Source: Isoetes taiwanensis
Lineage: Eukaryota > Streptophyta > Lycopodiopsida > Isoetales > Isoetaceae
Length of the DNA stretch: 64,000 nucleotides
NCBI GenBank assembly: GCA_021234155.1
Contig: JAJEKV010000008.1
Location: forward strand, 12,559,279-12,623,278
Direction: 5' to 3'
Positions 47,025 through 61,377 of this stretch are shown in pieces. Position 1 is the stretch's first letter, and each line of letters opens with the position of its first letter. Below the pieces are notes generated by a model that saw only the letters and a program-made list of their open reading frames with translations, had not been told where the DNA came from and did not search any database. A program made the position numbers and the translations under genes.

Positions 47025-47977
47025 TTTATAAGACATAGGTTGCTTATATGACCCTTAATTAAGAAATCTTACAAATCCCTAGTGTTGTGACCATCTTCAC
47101 ACGTATATGTTCCTTCTTCAAAGATCCTTAGATTTTCTAACACGCCCAAAGAATCTATTGTGTCGAAGCTTATCACTTTCCTTTTATTTTTCTCCCAATC
47201 TTATGCTTTTTATTGTACCCTTTGCAACAGGTGAAGTTCCTATTCTAATTTACCATCACCTAAAAAATGACTCTCATGATGTTTCGTGGTCGGATTTTTA
47301 GTAGCATCACATTCATGGCATGCAGTCCCTCGCCCAAATGGTACAACTAACACACCTCAAGATTGGTAATTTTTTTGAAAAGGATAGAGCTTGAGTAACA
47401 ATGGATTGTACACGATCTAGGAAGCTGAAGGCTACGCGTTAGCTGAATTATGTCCCAAGATGGCCAACACTAGAGATTTGTAAGCTTTTCTTGGTATTTT
47501 AACAATTTGAGAACTTATCCCATATAATTCATTGAGTTTAAAATGGTTCATGATCGATGATGACAAAGGGTGGAAAGATCAGCTTAAACGTTTCAATACA
47601 TTGATGAGGACTATCATTGTGCATTTTACTATTGTATGTCTCTTTAAATCTTATCAATGTTATAAAGATCATGATGTTTACTCTAACAGCTTTAGTCCTC
47701 CATAAATATATATACTTATTCATAAAGGCATTGTTAAATAATTTCCTCATGGGATGTATATGTATATCCAATGTTGTTAATACATCCGCTTTATAATTAA
47801 GGAAATTTATGGATCTTACCCATTATCTTAGGGTGGAAAGTATACAAGACAGGCTCTTGGAGTTTCTAGTCGCAGTCAAGAAATTTAAACAGGCATCAAC
47901 CCGCTAACAGCCCGGACCGCCCCCAATGGAAGCCTTTGAATTGGCCAAAACTAGAAGGAAGTATAAAATTGCATGGA
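47025..47977 (+). repeat. 0.95-kb direct duplication, copy 2
   Basis: The second copy starts 1841 bases after the first. It has numerous small indels relative to copy 1 and a short GC-rich insertion near 47903-47930. No terminal inverted repeats or target duplications were resolved. Confidence 0.87.
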
Positions 47978-50900
47978 CCTTGGTCAATTGAATCACACAA
48001 ATCTATGTTATACTGTGAAACCTTGCAACACAATTTTTAGAGTTAGATTCGATAGAATTTTCTTTGTTGCCAAATTTCACTCCCAATCGTAGTATAACAA
48101 GGCCAAAATTGTATTATGCAATTATCCTATCTACTTTTCATCTCGCATATCTAGAACATGTCCTAATGTGCGCATTTTTTACATAGACCATGGGTAAAAG
48201 CATGTTAGGGTGTCCTTAAAAGTATTATTTAGTTGACTAAAAGCATTTAAAAAGGTACCTGTGATCGGGTAATTGGTACCGTGGTAATATCTCAATAAAA
48301 GGTACATTCTAGAACTTTTATATATATTTTGGATTCCAAAGAGTATTTATTCTTTATCTTAATTTGAATATTAATGCGCCCTGACTTTTATTTTGGACTT
48401 TTTGTACTTAGTTTTACCGAAAAATAAAAATGAGAAAGTACCCAGCTCAAGTACCAGTGTATGTATTTTGTGTGTTCCAAAAGTGGTACACCCTAACATG
48501 CTTTTACCCCCATATGGGTTCTTGCTCCTTTTAAGTATTCTTCTTTTGTTGTTCCATGTGCATGTGGTGTTTTAGGACTTCTCGAGCCCCATAGAACAAG
48601 TATCCCTAGAAATTATTATCCCAGTCCCTTATGAAAGTCCATGTTCACGCTGTTAGTTCTAGAGATAAGTACTTCCAGCCCCCCTACTTTAAAGGCTTTG
48701 CATATTCTTCTTCTGGCGCACTTATTGATCATGAATCAACTGCTGCATGTCGATAAGATCCATTGCCCTCAACACTTTTCCAAAGGTATGTATGGAGACC
48801 ATGTAGCTATCCCGGGCCAACCTCCTATGAATGGGTGGGATAAGTGTGATGAGACATAGAAAAGAGATCATGCTAGTTGGGAAGCACATACATGGGGAGA
48901 TTTTGACTAATTTATAAATGTACATATTTTGTACAACCTCAAGATTTGTGTCTCAACATCTTGTCTCCATGTCATCATTTGTCCAAGTCAACAACTTGTC
49001 TAGATCACCATATATTTACCGCAGAAAATGTAATACTAGAATTTTTCAACTATTATTTATTCTAATTTCACGCTTAAGCAACCTCAACAAAGCTAAACTC
49101 AAAAATCAATCAAAGCAATATTATGTTTCTACCAAGACAATGCGCTGTTAAAATGCAAGGGCTTGGAAGAAGGAAGTAATTGATAGATGAACATCATAGA
49201 GTTGCCTCTAGAGTTTCATTTTGGTTTCATGCATAATCCAGGTGGTTAGAACTCGCCATTACAATTACTACTTCCATAAACTCAAAAGAAACCCATAGCT
49301 ACTTGCTTACATTGTCCTACCTAACCTAAAGAAAACTTGCTAAGTATGCTATTGTAGGGAAATGCATAGAAGAGGCCAGAGAATACATGGAGCCGAAAGC
49401 AGAGAATCAATGCTAACAACAAATCAGAGTAGCGAGTGAATGGAATCAAGATCACAAGAAGGGTTAGCGCTAAGCAAATTTATTGCGTAATCCCTCTTAA
49501 TGCAAATGCCTTCGTCCAAGATGTTGTGGGGTTAAAAAATAAAACACATGCCAAGAATCGATATATAAAGAGGATGACCACAAAAGAGTAATTTGAGTGT
49601 AATTTTTTAATTTTCTCAGCCAAGATGATCCAAAATAAAGCAATCTAACGACGGTTTTAGCCACATCAAATTTTACGAGGTGTTGTATATTAATGCGGAT
49701 AAGCTAGAAATCTGCTGATCATTTCTTTTGGGGAGGGGAGGGGTTAGTGCTCATAATAATTGATTAAATCCAAGCCGGTGGATTCTCGGCTGACTTGAGT
49801 GAGAATTGATAAGAGCTTGGTTCTCATGTACCGCTAGATTTTGCTGCCCTTCTTCGCCAAACAAAAGACAAATTCACCAATTCTATTAACTTCTTCAACA
49901 CCAATTGAACACATTCTCTTACTTTTTGATGGTCTAGTGGTTACTGGTCTTTAAAACTTTTCAAAGTTCAATAGTAGATAAGATAATAAATATAACAAGC
50001 AAATAAATAAATATGAACTATATCAAGAAAGGTCCATATCAAAGGGTGAAGCGATAGAGTTACCCTTCTGCCGGTGATTCCCAGACAGAGGAATCATCAT
50101 AAAAATTCCGCCCCGCGGATTATCATTCAAACTGGGCAAGAAGAATCAAGCAAGATTTTGAGGCATTTTTTGCCTTTCTAAAACCGGGTTGAAGCCTGAA
50201 AAGTAATTGGATCTGATTTTTGGTTTGTGCCTGATGACCACCTATATCCTTTCTCATTCCACCTACATAGAAGTGATTCAATCGATTTACGTAAAATGAT
50301 CTACCGAGGTATTCAAGCTCAAAGATCCGGAAAGCAAAAAATGGTTAAGAGGCAGACGCTAGCCACTGCGGATCACAAGGCATAGCTTATCATACGGGAT
50401 ACTGGATTCCACTCGAAGGATATCTTTGCCAAAGGAATCACCAAAACCGCACCTTTATCTTTACCCTTTGTTACCCTATAAATAATTCCCTTGTTTAGAG
50501 CAACGTTGTGAAGTACATCCATGGATATGAATTCTGCTAATGTGAGCCAATAATTATCATACGTGGAGTACAGCCTAAAATGCCAATCCACTACCGGATG
50601 TGTGGCGATATTCGGGCGCATTTGCAAGCAATCCGCCAAACTTAACTTGTATGTGTACACCTTCATTCCTTCCTGCTTTCTGATCTGAACATGAGATCAA
50701 CTGATAACTAGTGTAAAGATAGCTCTCAGAAAGGACTGAGTTATACATTTGAAATGTTCCTCATTGTCGAAATATCGCTACATCAAAACCATACCAATCT
50801 TCAGTTATATTAGTTACGGATATTGTCTCATAGGTGAATTTTCTGCTTTTGTGGCATGTTTAAGATTGATAGTATCTCTTAGATTTGATTAGTACCAAGA

Positions 50901-51780
50901 GTGCGGATAAGATACATTATTCTAGAACATTTGGCATGGGAGTACAGCTGCTGCCAGGATGCACCCTTTCTGAGGATAGACTTTAAAAATGCATTATCTT
51001 CCAGGAACTGCAGCGGCCTCTTTTCCCTGTAGATAGCGCAAATGTTTTCATCGTTTAAGCATGACTTTAATGGAGCCTTATTGCAAGGACATATCAACTA
51101 TCTTTAGGTTGAAAAATGATATTGACATGTAACATTGGAATTATTAGTTTTGTTGTTGGCAATGAGAGTGTTATCAATGCTAATTGGCTGCTGGCAAATT
51201 GCGGAAACTTCACTATATGTAGACAAAGCTTGTCCTTAATCTGATCTCAAGGCCACTCAGCCTGCTATATTCAACTGGTACTGGGATAAGAGGCTGTTGT
51301 CTTCAAGTGGCTAATCTTGCATGATGGAACTGGCTTCTGAAACAGCCATGATGCAGGAGGAATCAGAAACAGTTCTTGGAAGGAACTGGCTGCTCTAGTA
51401 TTGTAATATGTAGGCATCTGTTTTACCTACAATTCTTATCAGCAAAATTGAGGTTGTTGATAAGCCGCGACATGACGCTGAACATGATATAGAATAGACT
51501 TGAAACAATGCTAGTCTTCATAGTCCCTTTACCTCCAGCCAGACAGAGAATAAAGTATGCTAATATCAAAACAGCTCCTAAGAAGGGCAGTTGAAAGATT
51601 AATGCCATCTCACAAAACAAAAGGAGTGCAGCTTCATAAGTTGGCGAAAAGAGGCAGGTTGGGAATCAATTAAAGGTCCTTCAAGTGTGAATAAGATTAT
51701 GAAAGTGCTACGGAAGTGGGAACAGAGGAAGCACTGCTGGAAGGCAAGAAAAATACACTTAACGATTATTAGATTTGGGC
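47978..51780. other. Gene-less stretch with unassigned short frames
   Basis: AT-rich sequence. Minus-strand frames at 50666-50373 (97 codons) and 51097-50879 have protein-like composition but match no family that I recognise, and no splice sites link them. No RNA gene or mobile-element end was seen. Confidence 0.35.
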
Positions 51781-51789
51781 TTGAACGAG

Positions 51790-53540
51790 ATATGTTTTGG
51801 CAAACCTCCTTATACAGATGTATGGAAATGTAGATCATTACAAAATGCAAAAGCTGTATTTGATGCTATGCCTAGAAGGAATACTTTTTCTGAACATCAT
51901 GATTGCTGCATATGCCCAGGAGGGTAGAATTGAAGAGGCCGTATCAGCTCTTGAGCAAAATGCCACAAAAGAATGTGGTGTCTTTGGAATATTTCTGATT
52001 GCAGGGTGAGTGCAAAATGCTAACAATTGCAAAGATGCTTCACATTACTCTTCAACAGATGCCACAACGCAGATATGGCATCATGGAATGCACTAATTAC
52101 AGCTTGTGGCCAAGCTGGTCAGCTGAAATTGGGCCGAAATGCTCTTTGCACAGATGCCTGAACGAAATATAGTGTCATGGACTGCAATGATCGCAGCATA
52201 CTTAAGCAAGGTCAGATCAATAGTACTCAACAATTTTTTCAAGAAATGCCTGAAAAATGCTGTATCATGGAATACTATATGCTCAGTTTATATTTCAGCA
52301 TGGGCTTTGATGAAGCTTAGCAACTTTTTGAGGCAAATGCCCCATCCCGACATTGTCGCGATGGAATCTGCTACTTCATGCAAGCCGCAAAAAGGTTTTC
52401 TTATGGCAATGTTTCAACTCTTTCTCATAACATGCCAGCCACAGCGACTTAGTATCAAGTGGAACACCATAGTCATGGCTTTGGGCCAGAATGGACTAGT
52501 CAAGGAGGCCCTAGAGAGGATGCAAAATCATGCCAGAGCGCAGATGTTGTCTCATGTATCGCTATGTTTGATGCTTATGCCCATAAAGGAATGTTTTCTT
52601 GAAGCTATTGCTTTTTTTTCAAATGCCAGAACCTATCAAGGTCATGGACCTCATTAACCAATGCCTCTACATCATGCTACTGACTCAAGGATGCCCGCTA
52701 TACTTTTGAACAAAGCCTTGGCAGAGATGTTATTTGGACTGTTAGTGATTACAGGATTTGCCCTGCAAGGACGCCTTACTGAAGCTCTTTCAATTATACC
52801 CAGAGAATGCAAGAGAAAGTATTATGCCCCGATGCAAGACTACCAGAACCCCTTTATTCGCATGAAATGATGACAACTGAGGAAAGCAGGTACACACTTT
52901 CATTTTGAAGTACGGATTGTCAGACGCTATTGTGCCATCTGCACTTGTTCATATGTAGCGCAAGTGGGAGTTTGGGGATGCTTGCCAGTTATTTGAAGAA
53001 ATGCAGCAGCAAGACATTGTTTTGTGGACATCCAGCGATTTCTGCATATGCTCAACATGGACAAGGTCAGAAAGGTCTTTGTGCATTTTCTACAGATGGA
53101 ACTGAAGAATAATGCCCAATGATGTAACCTTCACTAGCCTCTTATATGCCTGCTCCAATGATCATTTGGTAAGAGGCTACATTATTTCATTTCATGTCCT
53201 AAAGGTTATTGCACTTTACACCTTATTAGAACAGCATACTTGTATAATAGATCTTCTTGACGGTAGGATGGCCAGGAAGCCGCAGGAGGCATCTCTAATA
53301 GCATGCCGCTTCAACCCAATGCTACCATCTGATCACTTTTTAGGTTCATGCAAACTTCATAATGGGATTGAGAGGCAAATATGCTGCACATCATGTTTTC
53401 CACTTGGATCCAAAAATGCAGTGCCATATGTTTTGCTGGCAAATATCTGTGCTGCAGAGCTTGACACCAAGAAAGTAGATGGAGGAGTGCATTCAGTGGA
53501 TCAAGGCGCAGGTTTTAGAGAGATTGGAGGTAACTGAAGG
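51790..53540 (+). pseudogene. PLS-class PPR protein pseudogene, about nine or more motifs plus E-like end
   Basis: Successive PPR motifs can be read on the plus strand, with many frame changes. These include ANLLIQMYGNVD; NIMIAAYAQEGRIEEAVSA (near 51893-51950); PERNIVSWTAMIAAYLSK (52154-52207); NAVSWNTICSVYIS (near 52256); RQMPHPDIVA (near 52333); IKWNTIVMALGQNGLVKEAL (near 52455); and NDVTFTSLLYACSND (53115-53160). The end has EQHTCIIDLLDGR, LGSCKLHNGIER and KNAVPYVLLANICAAE (to about 53460), the E-domain-like block that precedes DYW in editing factors. A DYW domain is not evident. The MPxRNxxSW repeat style is that of plant organellar RNA-editing factors. Several frameshifts and stops mean no full-length product; it is a pseudogene. 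Confidence 0.85.
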
Positions 53541-56500
53541 TTTAAGCTGATGGTTGTACCAAGCAAACATTGAAGAGACGTGCAGAGCTATGTCTTGTTC
53601 ATTGAGACATGTTATGTTCTAACACCAAATAACCTGTCTCCAAAAAAGTTGGCTGATGAAGAAGAGGATGCAGTGCATGAATGCAGATATAATATTTAGA
53701 GTTGTGTTTCATTGCGTCATTAGCACTCTAAAATGCATGCATATACATTTTCTCTTTGTAATTGGTCTGAGGCCTTAGGCCCTTATAATTTTTTGGCTTA
53801 GAATCGACCATCTTTAAAATTTAATGTTAATTATGTTTTATGTCATTGGCTTTTTGCTGAAGCTTGTTACTTCCCCATATTTGATTGTATTGCAAAAGGA
53901 ATTTGTTGTTTAGTGAGCAATATTTATTGATATATCCTAATCTCTCTATAGTTTTGCATAGATGTTGTTGTAAAATCAATAATGTTGGCAGTCCCTTCTG
54001 GAGTAGTGCAATATGTTGAACTCTAACCTCACCCAAACACCTTAAGCTTAATGACTGCAAGGAAAGTATATCTTATCCTCTCAATTGTTCAAACAAGATT
54101 GATTCAGGTATGTGTATGGCTATTTGCTCTTTTGACACCTTTCATTTAAAGTTAGTGGAGGCTTGCATATATATATAACAGGGAAACCTTTAGATGTCAA
54201 GTTTCAACATCTGAGGTGATTTAAACTAAACTTCTACCATCTCCTGCCCTATTGTCAAAAGAAGAATTTTCACGTAAGTGGTTTTATATTAATATTATAT
54301 AGCTAGAGTTGGCCTAATATTGTGGTTTACTATTCGTGCAGTGAAAAAGGAGATAGTTAGAGTGGACAAGGAGAAATACCTAAAGAGTGTCAATGTATGT
54401 ACTTGTCTTTCACTTATGGATTTATTTTCGCCGCTAATTTATGGTAGATGTAATGCTGTTCATCCATTTGGAATCACATTCCTGTGTGTTATTAAATATG
54501 CGGAACATATAAGGTCATTAACGTGATTGAAATGATTGAAGATGGGGGCACCCATGCAAAGACATAGTTTGTGATTAAGAAAGCTTAGGTGCAGAGCTCA
54601 TAATGCACCAAGCATACTCAGCCATTTATACTTCAACCATCTTTTTCTCACTGTAGAGGAGTTGTGCCACAAAAAGAACGATTGTACTTTTCCATTGTAG
54701 CACACACAAATCTATAACGATAGCCATGTTTCTTATTGTTATTGTACAGTACTTATCAGTTGGCCATCCTCCATACTTCAAAGGTCTCTGACTATATTTA
54801 TGAGGATCGTGGAGGTCAGTATGTTTGATATTTATTTCGCTGGAAATCTAGCTAGTAGTTGCTTTGTTCCTACAACGTAGCAAGGGGCACTGCGTTCAAT
54901 AATATGCCTATCAAGAAAATTAAAGTATGACACCTTCCAGATAAATTCAAATGTGTCAAGTGACTACCTGCACTTTCCTCATGGTCTAAAGGTATCTGGT
55001 GCATACGTAAGAAAATAAGGCAAAACGTAGCTATAGTTTGGAATATGTGGACTTCCCTTCTATCTAGAAGCAGAGGTAATTAGAGCTCTTAGGGTCGTAT
55101 ATAGATTGTGGCCAAAACAATCCTTTATGTCGAGTCAAAAATTATCATTTTTAAAACAATAATTTCTCAGAATTTATTTCTATAATATTTCTAAATATGT
55201 ATTCCATGATTGTGTAGTAATTTTGACATATCCTTACAGATTCTAGACCTTAGGATTTTTGGAGATGTGTGAATATGCACTGTAAGTGTTCATTCTATCA
55301 TTTTAATTTGAAAAACGTATGACACTCTTATAATTAGTAAATAGTATTACACTTTTTATGCTTTTTCTAGATTGCATGGGCTTGGATTTCCAACATCACC
55401 AGCATGGCTTCCGGACATACATGTTAATCAAGGTTCATTTATGCTTTCAATCTTATTGTAGTTTTCGGCTAATAAAAAATCTTGTGGTAATGCAAATGAG
55501 AAGCTTTCATACAAGAGAGAACATGATTTCACAATTATGCACAAAAGTATGTGAGGTAAAAGGGGAATTACTTTCTACCGGTTTCCTGGATTAAATCATA
55601 TGGACAATCAAACGTGGTAAGAAAACTCTGAACTACAAGTTCGACACACATAACATCCATAGTAAACTCATTAATCATGCAAAGGAAACCTCACCTAAGG
55701 ATTTTACATAGAGAAATTGCTAATGAATGGAGTGCTGTTGCCGCATAGATTACTATAGTGGTCATTAGATGAAGTCGCTTTTCAATCGTTATGTGGGCTT
55801 TAAAGGGTCGACCTTTTTTTCCAAGTTCCTTATCCTTATGTAGCCACAGGCAAAAGCTTTTTACCTATTGGTGAAAACACCACAGATATTGCTTAGAACG
55901 TGCACAAATATGTTAGGAATTGAATTGAATTTTATCATTGCTTAGAACGTGCACAAATACGTTAGGAATTGAATGAATTTGTATCATCCACTCAGACGAA
56001 GATGCCTATGGAACCAAACAGCAAAAGTTAGAATACAAGAGTACATAGGATTAAAAAGTCTTTGCCATAACAAGCACTCAGCTTTTATAATGTGATGTCT
56101 TTATCAACACTAAAGCATTGGCATCCTGGTATCCAGAATACAGCAAACATTTCTCACTAACATAATAAAGTATGTACAATTGACACCTTACTTGAGGTTA
56201 TGCCAAATCCATTCACCACATTGCACGATTTCCACCCAAGAAAGCTTAATAAATGGATATTGGTGTAGTAGAAATAACTACTGCATATGGAGTGTCCTCG
56301 AAAGACGCTGTGCATACACATCTTCATTGGCGCAGCTTTATCTATCAACCACTACCATGTTTGAGCCAAAGAACCAAAGAAAATACACGGGGTTTTGTAA
56401 ACGTGTAGCTAATTTTGGGTGTCTTGTCGGCGTTAAAACCATAGTGGCAAAAAACACACGAGTTTTCTTGATTGGCGCTGGTTCAAACATGACCATGGTT

Positions 56501-59500
56501 GATAAATAAGGTAATTCTCTTCATTGTTCAACCTATATTGGTTATATGTATGATGAGCTACTTCTCCAGAGACATTAATAACTATTTTATTCCTATTTTA
56601 AACAGTGCTGAGAAGAGAGGAGGAGAGTATATTTGAACTAATTATGAAACACACACCAACCTTGCTCCATATATCACATGTCCTCAAGAGGATTCATACT
56701 CCAAACTATATGGAACCGTTAATTAACAGCAAAGAACATACCCAACAAAAGAAGTAAGACATGCCAAATATTTGGGGTTCAATTTCGGTCAAAATGTGGC
56801 TTACTTGCTAAGTGTAAAGACGCCAAGTAAGATTCAACTGCTATCAGAATAGAATAGGAATGGAATGGAGCTGATGGTTTTATCAGCCCACAGAGAAGAA
56901 GCATGCTATTGCAAATTAGACATTTCTCACATTGAAATTCTGATCCCATCAAGACAAAGCACATTGTACTGCAGGACTAAGCATATATATTTCCACATTA
57001 TTAAAACCATGGAATGTCAAACAACTAAAGATAATAACATAAGTATAAGATTGTTTTCAAATCTTAAATCGACACAAGAAACACTTACACATGATGCAAG
57101 AAAAGCATTTGAATATTTGTAACCTCAAAAGTATTCCCAAATATGGCCCCAGAGAAGAGCCAGTAAAACAAGGTGTCCAGATACGTCAAAAAACTCCATA
57201 GCCATGCTAGTGTATCTCAAACATGGCTCCTAAAACATAATCTTGTGAAGCTTGTGCATGGCCATGGCCGATCTGTTTACCAATGGGCGCCTTAAATTGC
57301 AAAAAGAACATGCGTACCATATCCTATAAAAATATCAGATGGGATCATATCTATCCAGCTATTGAGTTGCTCTTTAATTAAAATAGATTTACCTGTTGTA
57401 CGGACTGTGTTTTCAAGAAGCAAAATGCAAAAATACAAAAATAGTATCTTCTAATACATACAAATGAAGGTAGCATTGCAGGGTTCTTTTGATCAGCGAA
57501 AAGAAATTAAACAGGCCCACAAGCTGTATGCTTTTGTCCGACGGTCATTTTCCGAACAAGTTTATTTGATTCGTTAAAAGACAAACCCAACATCAGAATA
57601 TTCAAGCGAGTATCTGTGAATATTTCAACATTCTGCTAGCAGAACTTTTCGCCTTGCGATGTTTAGATGGGTGGATGAAATAAGGCCACACCATATACCA
57701 TATGGCAATTGGGTAGCTAATTCTATTCTATTGATTCTATTACTATTGAGATATTGCGATGGGCTTCACTCTGTTCCATAGGTGCTTCCAATGGTCTTTT
57801 CTTACAGATGACAGATGGTTGGAAATTGTAGAGTCTTTTCTTACTTCTAAGAGTCTCATCAAAGTGATTCTGGTATTAGCTCTTCCTCGTCAGATGAAGA
57901 CAGTTTTTAAGGACGCATGACTTATAATAAATACTCAACAAAGTTACAAAGGAAGTCTTATATGAGACGGAGATAAGACAGTCAGACGAAGACAGAGTTG
58001 CTAGGAACATCCTAGAACTTCACTTTCCCTTTCTATTTTTCTTTGCATCCAGTGTTGCAAAAATGCTTGAGAAGGGCCGGAAACACTTATAAACTGTTTG
58101 GTTTGGTTCCGGGCAGTGCCTTTTCACTTTGTTGTGTGTTGGTTTTGAATGCAAAAGCTTTTGTTCCTCCCTCCCCGGGCCCCTTTTTTTGCAGAACAGG
58201 TAAGTCTTCTGTATGTCTATCATTGCTTGCAGCAGGCCATGAGATCTTGCTTTAAAGTGTTTCCATAGGTGTCTTTCTACAGAGATGGTTGGACTAGTGT
58301 CTTTTCACTATAGTCTCATCGAAATCCAAATGCTTGCTTCTAATTTCTATGAATGTTTAACTTAGGACCAAATGTTGTTATTATTTTGCCTCTGCAGATT
58401 AAATACTGACATCATTATCTTGGTCTTATGAACTTGTTAGATGTTGTCTGTCTATTCCCTAGGATATTTGCTTTCTTCTTTTGTTGTGCAAATACTTTGG
58501 TTCTAGGATTTGCCAGAGTTGATTTTGCTGCTTGCTACAGTGACACTTCTGAAGCACTCTGACATTAATGAATATTCATGCCTGCAGTCTGACCAAGGGA
58601 GTTGTCGCTAGGCTGCTATACATCGATTTGCTGAGATGTATTTTTGGTTGTTTCTTAAATTAAATAATCACTGCATTATCTTTGTCTTGTTCGCTTGTAA
58701 ATGATGTTGTCATATCTTAACTTCACAAATTTCAATGATGTTTTAGCAGCAGAATCTTGATATCCCGGCCACAAAAGAGTCTGATCATCCACTGGCGCGG
58801 GTGGCTTTGTGATGTTAGAAGACTTACATCTTTGAATATGACCCAGCATTCTTTATTCAATGTGTGTTTTTGCATGATTATGGCTTCTTCAACAGGTACT
58901 AAAAACTTGGTTTCACCTCTTGATTGTTACAGATTTCAATGATGTCTTAGCAGCAAAAGAATCATATCACATCCACAAAGATGTGGTTAGCTTGCTTTTG
59001 TTCAATCAGTAAAAGCAAGCCACCTCAAATTCTGCTGCCTACAGGCCTCTAGCATGCTGCATCCAGGTGTAGTAGACAGCCTGGGATTAGTAATTGTTAA
59101 AACCATATTTTCTAGGGATAGCTACAGTGGCAAGATACAAACAAAAGAGCCACCATCATTGCTGTATATGATCGAAAGATGTGTTCCTTTTTATGACTAA
59201 GTGAATGGTTACCCCTTGCAAAGAAGAAGAGAGTCATTAGAAGCTTGAACTTTTTGGGGATGTTGGTTCACCAAAAAAAGATTGACCAGTTTTCTCCATG
59301 TAAGTAGTGTCTTAGATTTATGCTCTTATGGTTGAATACAAATACAAATACAAATACAAAGCATTTGCCATCACTTGGTTTGCTTCTTTCTATTTTGTTG
59401 GGGATGAATTAGATGCAAATGGAAGTGTTCATAGGGTATGGATCTCTTCCAAACTGAGCCCCATCTTTTTTGTAGAATATATTGTGTATAGTGCTCCATC

Positions 59501-60630
59501 TTCCAGGTTTATACACGCTTAGCCTTCAAGTTTAAGATAAGTGGATAAACTTACATCAAGCAGACGCCAGGAATTGTCATTGAGAGATCACGTGCATGCA
59601 TAGTATTTTTCTCTCTGAACAAGAAATGATGTTTACAAGTTTCATATTCATGCGCTTGTTGGCATATTGTATATTCGATGATACATCAACAATTATATCA
59701 TCTATAATTTATCAAACGTCCACAGGTGATGTAATTACAAACTACTTCTTCAATTTAGGATGAAGGCAATGTCCATGCAAGTTAGCACATTGTCTTCTCA
59801 AAAGGAGACCACAGAAGCCGTGTCTAAAGAATGAACATCTTCGTTTGTCATTTTTGGAATTGTGGAGGGAATTGTGGGCTACCGACTAGAACTATTGTAC
59901 AACGACTTTACATGGAGAGTGCGTCCTTTGATTGACGGTCATAAACCCGTTACCAATGCTTATTCACCCAAAATCAAATAATGGACAAAAGTAGTGAAAC
60001 AAATGCTTGCTTCGTAGCGTTTATCCAATAATTTCGTCATATGGTGTGGGTGATTGTTGAATAGCTATGTCATCCAACCTTTCTAACTTTTATACCTCAC
60101 ATCAATATGTGCTTTAAGTATTGCGGGAATGCCTTTAACCTGATCAGCAAAAACAAGATAGACCTCTAAAGTGACATTGAAGAATTATTTTGAATTTAAA
60201 TACCAGTAGTAAATATTACAGATAATTTGTTTTGGCGCATAACAACTGTTGGCCAGATATTCAGTCTATTGTAGATCAAAAACTACTGCATGTTGGCTTA
60301 ATCAAGTGTCCAATCCTTCCCATAAATAAAGATAGACATGAATTGGAAGAGATGCTAAAATACAAGTATCACTCTTAGGATGTAGAGAAGGCTTCAAGTG
60401 TTCAGACAAACAGGAGCCCCACTGACAAAGCAGATTGCCACAGCGAGCAAACAAGGAATATTTAGTAAAAAAGTCAAACCACATGAGCAGTCGCTGAAAA
60501 GTTGACTAGAGGTTGATACGTGACTGACTAGAGAATTCTCCTCTGGAAGTACTAAAAGAAAAGAGCCGGTATTTCTGGCATGTGACTTTCCCTTGCTACA
60601 TTAAATTATTAGAATATGAAAACTTACCTG
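53541..60630. other. Gene-less AT-rich stretch with small repeats
   Basis: No gene recognised over 7 kb. It holds a 49-base tandem duplication (about 55888-55985) and a TACAAA-type microsatellite (about 59337-59360). Loosely similar segments occur at 57.8-58.3 kb (AGATGGTTGG with AGTCTCATC) and 58.7-58.95 kb (TTTCAATGATG with TTAGCAGCA). Short frames do not match known families. The expected last exon of the H+-ATPase pseudogene was not found to the left of 60632. Confidence 0.4.
55888..55985. repeat. 49-bp tandem duplication
   Basis: ATTGCTTAGAACGTGCACAA followed by ATA(T/C)GTTAGGAATTGAAT recurs 49 bases apart (55888 and 55937). Confidence 0.88.
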
Positions 60631-60631
60631 C

Positions 60632-60902
60632 TATCTCGCCCGCCATTTCCTTTGCTTTTTCTCGCGAGATCACGCACCAGCCACAGCAGTAAGTGAAATG
60701 GTGCTGCTGGGAACGGGTTGGTGCTTCAGCATTTGGCATCCCGCAATGGCTTTCGCCCACTGGCCTGACGCGTTTCCACGCCTACAGTTTTTGTGCGAAA
60801 AGCTACCCTTCTACCACAAGATCCCAAGCTGTCTTAATTCAATATGTATCTTACAGTGAACTTTATGATATCCAATGGTGGGGCTACTCATACTATGCCG
60901 CA
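60632..60902 (-). pseudogene. H+-ATPase pseudogene exon (end of M10 and start of regulatory tail)
   Basis: The minus strand reads PLDIIKFTVRYIL (family IPLDIIKFxVRYIL). A diverged stretch with QWAKAIAGCQML sits where the family has QWAxAQRTLHGLQ, then SREKAKEMAGEIA before a donor AG/GTAAGT. The final exon with the C-terminal autoinhibitory and 14-3-3-binding end was not found. Confidence 0.7.
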
Positions 60903-60978
60903 TCCAAAAAAGAACAAACATTCAATCAGGACTAAGCAAAGTAAGCAAAGGCTTAAAAAAATGGACAAAAAGACTTAC

Positions 60979-61377
60979 TTATACAACCATACAATGCCTG
61001 CCCAGCCCCAACCACAAACCACGCATTTCGCAAACGGCCAGTGTGGGCATAAACTGCAATAAGAGTTGCAACTAACTGTGCTATTGCAAAAGTTTACTCA
61101 TGAAGCATAGTCCCTGGTCTCTCAATAAAAGACCACCTGTGACCTTGTAACAAATATAAGTGCCTGGCTCACAATGCTCACTCTGCAGGTATATGATTGT
61201 TGCCTCGCCTCTATCATGAGCACCCGCACTTTGAAATGATGCTCAAAAAAATGTGTATCATGAAGGAGCCAGTAAAATATTGCGGTCATTAAGGCAAGAT
61301 TCTCCCAAGCACATGCCTTGTACAAACAGTTCACGAAGTTTCCAACTGTCCGCATTTTAGAAGGCTTCAATTCTGTC
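60979..61377 (-). pseudogene. H+-ATPase pseudogene exon (M7-M10)
   Basis: After the acceptor GATGCAG the minus strand reads DRIEAF, DSWKLRELF, ALMTAIFYWLLHDTHFF, VSIVSQALIFVTRS, FAIAQLVATLIAVYAHTG and GWAGIVWLY, ending at a strong donor AA/GTAAGT. Each block aligns in order with the last membrane helices of plasma-membrane H+-ATPases. Several frame changes are present. Confidence 0.92.

Noticed and set aside
50373-51097. Minus-strand frames with protein-like composition as a gene
   Set aside because: No family was recognised and no splice sites join them; they are mentioned only as unassigned frames.
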